In this document: positions 5,625 to 7,673 of the stretch, piece after piece
Numbering within the stretch: the first letter of the stretch is position 1
Layout of the letters: each line of letters opens with the position of its first letter
DNA from: Treponema sp.
GTDB taxonomy: Bacteria > Spirochaetota > Spirochaetia > Treponematales > Treponemataceae
Direction of reading: 5' to 3'
Assembly: GCA_016293645.1 (NCBI GenBank)
Contig: JAEDDW010000082.1
Coordinates: 1-7,673, forward strand
Length of the DNA stretch: 7,673 nucleotides
Notes under the pieces: generated by a model
Told to the model about the DNA's origin: nothing
What the model saw: only the letters and a program-made list of their open reading frames with translations
Database searches by the model: none
Made by a program: the position numbers and the translations under genes

Positions 5625-5630
5625 GACCTC
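5625..5630 (-). promoter_or_regulatory. Shine-Dalgarno that decides the GH3 start
   Basis: A perfect GGAGGT on the minus strand ends 4 nt before the ATG at 5621. The alternative in-frame ATG at 5633 overlaps this site, so initiation at 5621 is favoured. Confidence 0.8.
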
Positions 5631-5687
5631 CATGATATATAGAAGAAATCCACTCAAAAAAATAAGAGCAACACGGATTTCAATAAC

Positions 5688-5716
5688 ATTATAAATCGGT
5701 AAATTTAAATTGACAA
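5688..5716 (-). promoter_or_regulatory. GH3 gene promoter
   Basis: On the minus strand, TTGTCA (5716-5711, one mismatch), a 17-nt spacer and consensus TATAAT (5693-5688) form a strong promoter. The predicted start near 5681 gives a leader of about 60 nt. A 13-bp dyad AAATTG-A-CAATTT (5707-5719) covers the -35 and is a possible operator. A similar AATTG/CAATT dyad overlaps the gatB -35. Confidence 0.78.
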
Positions 5717-5728
5717 TTTTAAAATAAG

Positions 5729-5751
5729 ATTGCCGGATCAAGTCCGGCAAT
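5729..5751 (-). terminator. Hairpin, probable gatB terminator
   Basis: ATTGCCGGA (5729-5737) and TCCGGCAAT (5743-5751) form a perfect 9-bp GC-rich stem with a 5-nt loop. On the minus strand it is followed by CTTATTTTAAAATTG. It lies 115 nt past the gatB stop and just upstream of the GH3 promoter. This sequence is also of a widespread repeat type (TTGCCGGATCAAGTCCGGCAA), so it may be a repeat that doubles as a terminator. Confidence 0.55.
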
Positions 5752-5855
5752 GACAGTTTGATAGAGAAGTGGATTGCCACGCCCGTTCCGGGCTCGCAAT
5801 GACGAATCGCAATGACGAAACAGATTGTTTCGTCGAATACTTTTCGCAATGACGG
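5729..5855. repeat. Cluster of hairpin repeats between gatB and the GH3 gene
   Basis: The 244-nt gap holds three hairpins: the 9-bp stem at 5729-5751; a nested one at 5773-5800 (ATTGC/GCAAT outside, GCCCG/CGGGC inside); and GACGAAAC / GTTTCGTC at 5814-5834 with loop AGATT. The motif TCGCAATGACG occurs three times (near 5795, 5808 and 5845). The open frame across this region is a by-product of the repeat. Similar repeats are dispersed in many bacterial genomes. Confidence 0.8.
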
Positions 5856-5865
5856 CAGGTAATGA

Positions 5866-7404
5866 TTAGAGTGCGGCAAGTTTTGCGGCAACAAGTTTGC
5901 TTGCAACTGCAGGATTTGCCTTGCCCTTTGATTCCTTCATGACCTGACCACAGAGCCAGCCGACAACATTTGTCTTTCCGCCTTTGAAGTCTGCGATTGC
6001 CTTAGGGTTGTTTGCGATTACTGTGTCAACGATGGCTTCGATGGCACCTTCGTCTGCAACAACTTCCATGCCTTCTTCCTTTGCGATTACCGAAGGCATT
6101 TTGTTTGTTTCAAGCATTTTTGCAAATACTGTCTTACCCTGGGCACCGGAAATCTTCTTGTCGGCAATAAGATTGACAAGTTCTGTAATATGTGCAGGTG
6201 TAATTGTAACATCAAGAATTGTCTTTTTCTGTTCGTTGAGGACTGCAAGAAGTTCAGCAAGAATCCAGTTGGCGACTTTTTTAACATCCTTTGCATTCTT
6301 TGCGGCATCTTCAAACCACATGGCAAGGTCACGGCTTGTTGTCAAAGTCTGAACGTCAAAGTCAGAAAGTCCATATTCCTTCTTGAGGCGGGTTCTCTTT
6401 GCTTCCGGAAGTTCACCTACGCGGTCAAAGGCACGCTTGATGAGTTCTTCTTCAACTGTAAAAGGCTTGATGTCCGGTTCAACAACAAAGCGATAGTCTA
6501 CGAAAGAATTCTTTGTACGCTGAACAACTGTCTGCTTTTTGTCATCATCCCAACCCATTGTAACCTTGAATCCGGCATTGAATTCCTGGCGGTCATTGAT
6601 GAATTCTTCAAGCTGTCTCTTTGCTTCGTAGGCACAGGCATCCTTGATTGTACGGAATGAGTTGAGGTTCTTGATTTCGGAAATCGGTGTGTGGTAAACC
6701 TTTCCGTCTTCCCAAACGTTGAGGTTGATGTTGGCGTCACAGCGCATGTTGCCTTCTTCAAGGTTACCGTTTGTAACTTTAACATAGCGCAAGATTTCCT
6801 GAACTGTCTGGAAGAACAATGCAGCTTCTTCACCGGAAGTCATGTCAGGCTTTGTAACGATTTCTATGAGCGGCGTTCCACAGCGGTTGTAGTCGATGTA
6901 TGAGTGTGCACCCTGCAAGTGGAGCGACTTTCCTACGTCTTCTTCAAGGTGAATGCGTTCTACGCGAACACGGCGGTATTTTCCATCTTCCACGATGCAA
7001 GGCTCACCCTTGAAGTTTGTTGGACGGCATTTTGGTCCGCCTGCCCTTTCTTCTTCCGGATAATGGATCATTGGAAGGTCAACATATCCGTCTGTACAGA
7101 GAGGAATATCGTACTGAGTAATCTGATAGCCTTTTGCAAGGTCAGGATAGAAATAATGCTTGCGGTCAAATTTTGTAAAGCGGGCGATCTTGCAGTTGAG
7201 CGCATGGCCTGCTACGGCACCAAGTTCAACATATCCTTTTGAAATGCGTGGCATGGCACCAGGGAGTCCGAGACATACAGGACATACGCGTGTATTTGGC
7301 ATTCCGCCGTAACGGTTTTCACAGGCACAGAAAGCCTTTGTCTTTGTAAGCAACTGGGTATGGATTTCGCATCCGATTACAACTTCATATTTTTCAATAG
7401 CCAT
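5866..7404 (-). CDS. gatB: Asp/Glu-tRNA(Asn/Gln) amidotransferase subunit B (GatB)
   Basis: GatB is the tRNA-binding and ATP-dependent kinase subunit of GatCAB, which converts Glu-tRNA(Gln) and/or Asp-tRNA(Asn) to the amidated forms in the cytoplasm. The 512 residues are slightly longer than the common 475-500. The N-terminal catalytic domain shows GCEIHTQL (11-18), the zinc-type cysteines C26, C28, C41 and C44 (CPVCLGLPG), KHYFYPDLAKGYQITQYD (82-99), IHLEEDVGKSLH (151-162), DYNRCGTPLIEIVTKPD (171-187) and NLEEGNMRCDANIN (214-227). The extra length lies around 122-142. The C-terminal YqeY-like tRNA-binding tail ends in GQVMKESKGKANP (486-498). AGGA lies 6 nt before the ATG at 7404. No gatA or gatC is adjacent on the downstream side, and the gene has its own promoter, so the subunits are probably encoded apart; the upstream flank is outside the window. 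Confidence 0.97.
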   Translation of the reverse strand: MAIEKYEVVIGCEIHTQLLTKTKAFCACENRYGGMPNTRVCPVCLGLPGAMPRISKGYVELGAVAGHALNCKIARFTKFDRKHYFYPDLAKGYQITQYDIPLCTDGYVDLPMIHYPEEERAGGPKCRPTNFKGEPCIVEDGKYRRVRVERIHLEEDVGKSLHLQGAHSYIDYNRCGTPLIEIVTKPDMTSGEEAALFFQTVQEILRYVKVTNGNLEEGNMRCDANINLNVWEDGKVYHTPISEIKNLNSFRTIKDACAYEAKRQLEEFINDRQEFNAGFKVTMGWDDDKKQTVVQRTKNSFVDYRFVVEPDIKPFTVEEELIKRAFDRVGELPEAKRTRLKKEYGLSDFDVQTLTTSRDLAMWFEDAAKNAKDVKKVANWILAELLAVLNEQKKTILDVTITPAHITELVNLIADKKISGAQGKTVFAKMLETNKMPSVIAKEEGMEVVADEGAIEAIVDTVIANNPKAIADFKGGKTNVVGWLCGQVMKESKGKANPAVASKLVAAKLAAL

Positions 7405-7431
7405 AATGATTCCTATAAAAATTTGTCATCT

Positions 7432-7460
7432 ATTATAGAAAAGAATTGTTTTTTTTACAA
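7432..7460 (-). promoter_or_regulatory. gatB promoter
   Basis: On the minus strand, TTGTAA (7460-7455), a 17-nt spacer and consensus TATAAT (7437-7432) are visible. The spacer begins with an A run. The predicted start near 7425 gives a leader of about 20 nt, containing the AGGA ribosome-binding site. A dyad AATTGT (7444-7449) / ACAATT (7457-7462) overlaps the -35. Confidence 0.78.
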
Positions 7461-7491
7461 TTAGTAAGTATAGAAACCAGCTCCAGCATAA

Positions 7492-7631
7492 AAATGGAAA
7501 TATTACCGGTCAGTCCGCGTCTGGCAAAACCGCTAGCTAGCGTCGCTACACGCTGAGCCCGGCAAGGAAACTATCGTTCCGTGCTCAGAGTGTTTTTGCC
7601 AACCGCTACCTTTCCTCTCATATTTCCATTT
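7492..7631. repeat. 140-nt imperfect palindrome upstream of gatB
   Basis: The outer arms AAATGGAAATAT (7492-7503) and ATATTTCCATTT (7620-7631) are a 12-bp perfect inverted repeat. Nested inside are GGCAAAAC (7523-7530) with GTTTTTGCC (7592-7600, one bulge), and CAC-CTGAGC (7549-7558) with GCTCAG-GTG (7583-7592, one mismatch), closing on GGAA/TTCC. The self-complementary GCTAGCTAGC lies near 7532-7541. No gene is recognised from 7405 to 7673. The ends resemble a small non-autonomous mobile element or a folded intergenic repeat, but no target duplication is evident. Confidence 0.7.
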
Positions 7632-7634
7632 CCG

Positions 7635-7673
7635 TGGCTCATTAATCGCATTTTGTCACGAACCCTCACTCCG
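7635..7673. repeat. Partial structured element, copy C (cut by window end)
   Basis: These 39 nt align without gaps to the right half of element A (159-197). They share an identical 19-nt core TCGCATTTTGTCACGAACC (7646-7664) followed by a variable segment and TCCG, where the window ends. The matching left half is not found to the left, where the 140-nt palindrome sits instead. This copy is therefore truncated or disrupted. Confidence 0.7.

Noticed and set aside
5622..5906. N-terminal extension of the GH3 protein by 95 residues, with a hydrophobic stretch that could pass for a signal or membrane segment
   Set aside because: The frame runs through the hairpin repeats and overlaps the gatB 3' end. 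The GH3 promoter lies inside it, and a perfect GGAGGT precedes the ATG at 5621.

Overview
The window looks like chromosomal DNA from a spirochaete, most likely a gut- or rumen-type Treponema. That placement is inference. It rests on the character of the GatB and fatty-acid-synthesis proteins, a stand-alone EIIA-type PTS protein, strong sigma-70-like promoters, moderate GC and many dispersed intergenic repeats. No rRNA or tRNA gene, transposase or CRISPR array is visible.

All recognisable genes are on the minus strand, so transcription runs from high to low coordinates. In that order they are: gatB (7404-5866, amidotransferase subunit B), a 749-residue GH3 beta-glycosidase (5621-3372), a PTS EIIA-domain protein (3247-2801), fabD (2395-1439), fabG (1071-331) and the first 13 codons of fabF (39-1, cut by the window edge). 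The last three form a fatty-acid-elongation cluster: malonyl transfer to ACP, 3-ketoacyl-ACP reduction, and condensation. The acpP gene often found between fabG and fabF is absent. gatB, the GH3 gene, the EIIA gene and fabD each have their own good -35/-10 pair, so this is several short transcription units rather than one operon. Only fabD-fabG-fabF could be one unit, and candidate hairpins interrupt it.

The intergenic spaces hold most of the unusual sequence. (1) A roughly 140-bp structured element lies immediately upstream of the ribosome-binding sites of both fabG (1083-1225) and fabF (67-207). The two copies keep the same stems by compensatory base changes and share unpaired boxes. A partial third copy runs off the window end (7635-7673). 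(2) Next to the fabG copy is a 129-bp-period duplication containing a 71-bp perfect direct repeat (1211-1281 and 1340-1410). (3) A seven-copy 19-bp tandem array (2539-2671) lies upstream of the fabD promoter. It appears to have expanded from one arm of an older palindromic repeat. (4) A run of hairpins and TCGCAATGACG repeats lies between gatB and the GH3 gene. (5) A 140-nt imperfect palindrome (7492-7631) lies upstream of the gatB promoter.

The EIIA promoter is placed so that transcription should begin at or next to the ATG, which predicts a leaderless mRNA. The best candidate for an undescribed system is the covarying element in the fabG and fabF leaders. It could be a cis-acting RNA or a DNA-level structured mobile repeat, and the window cannot decide between these.
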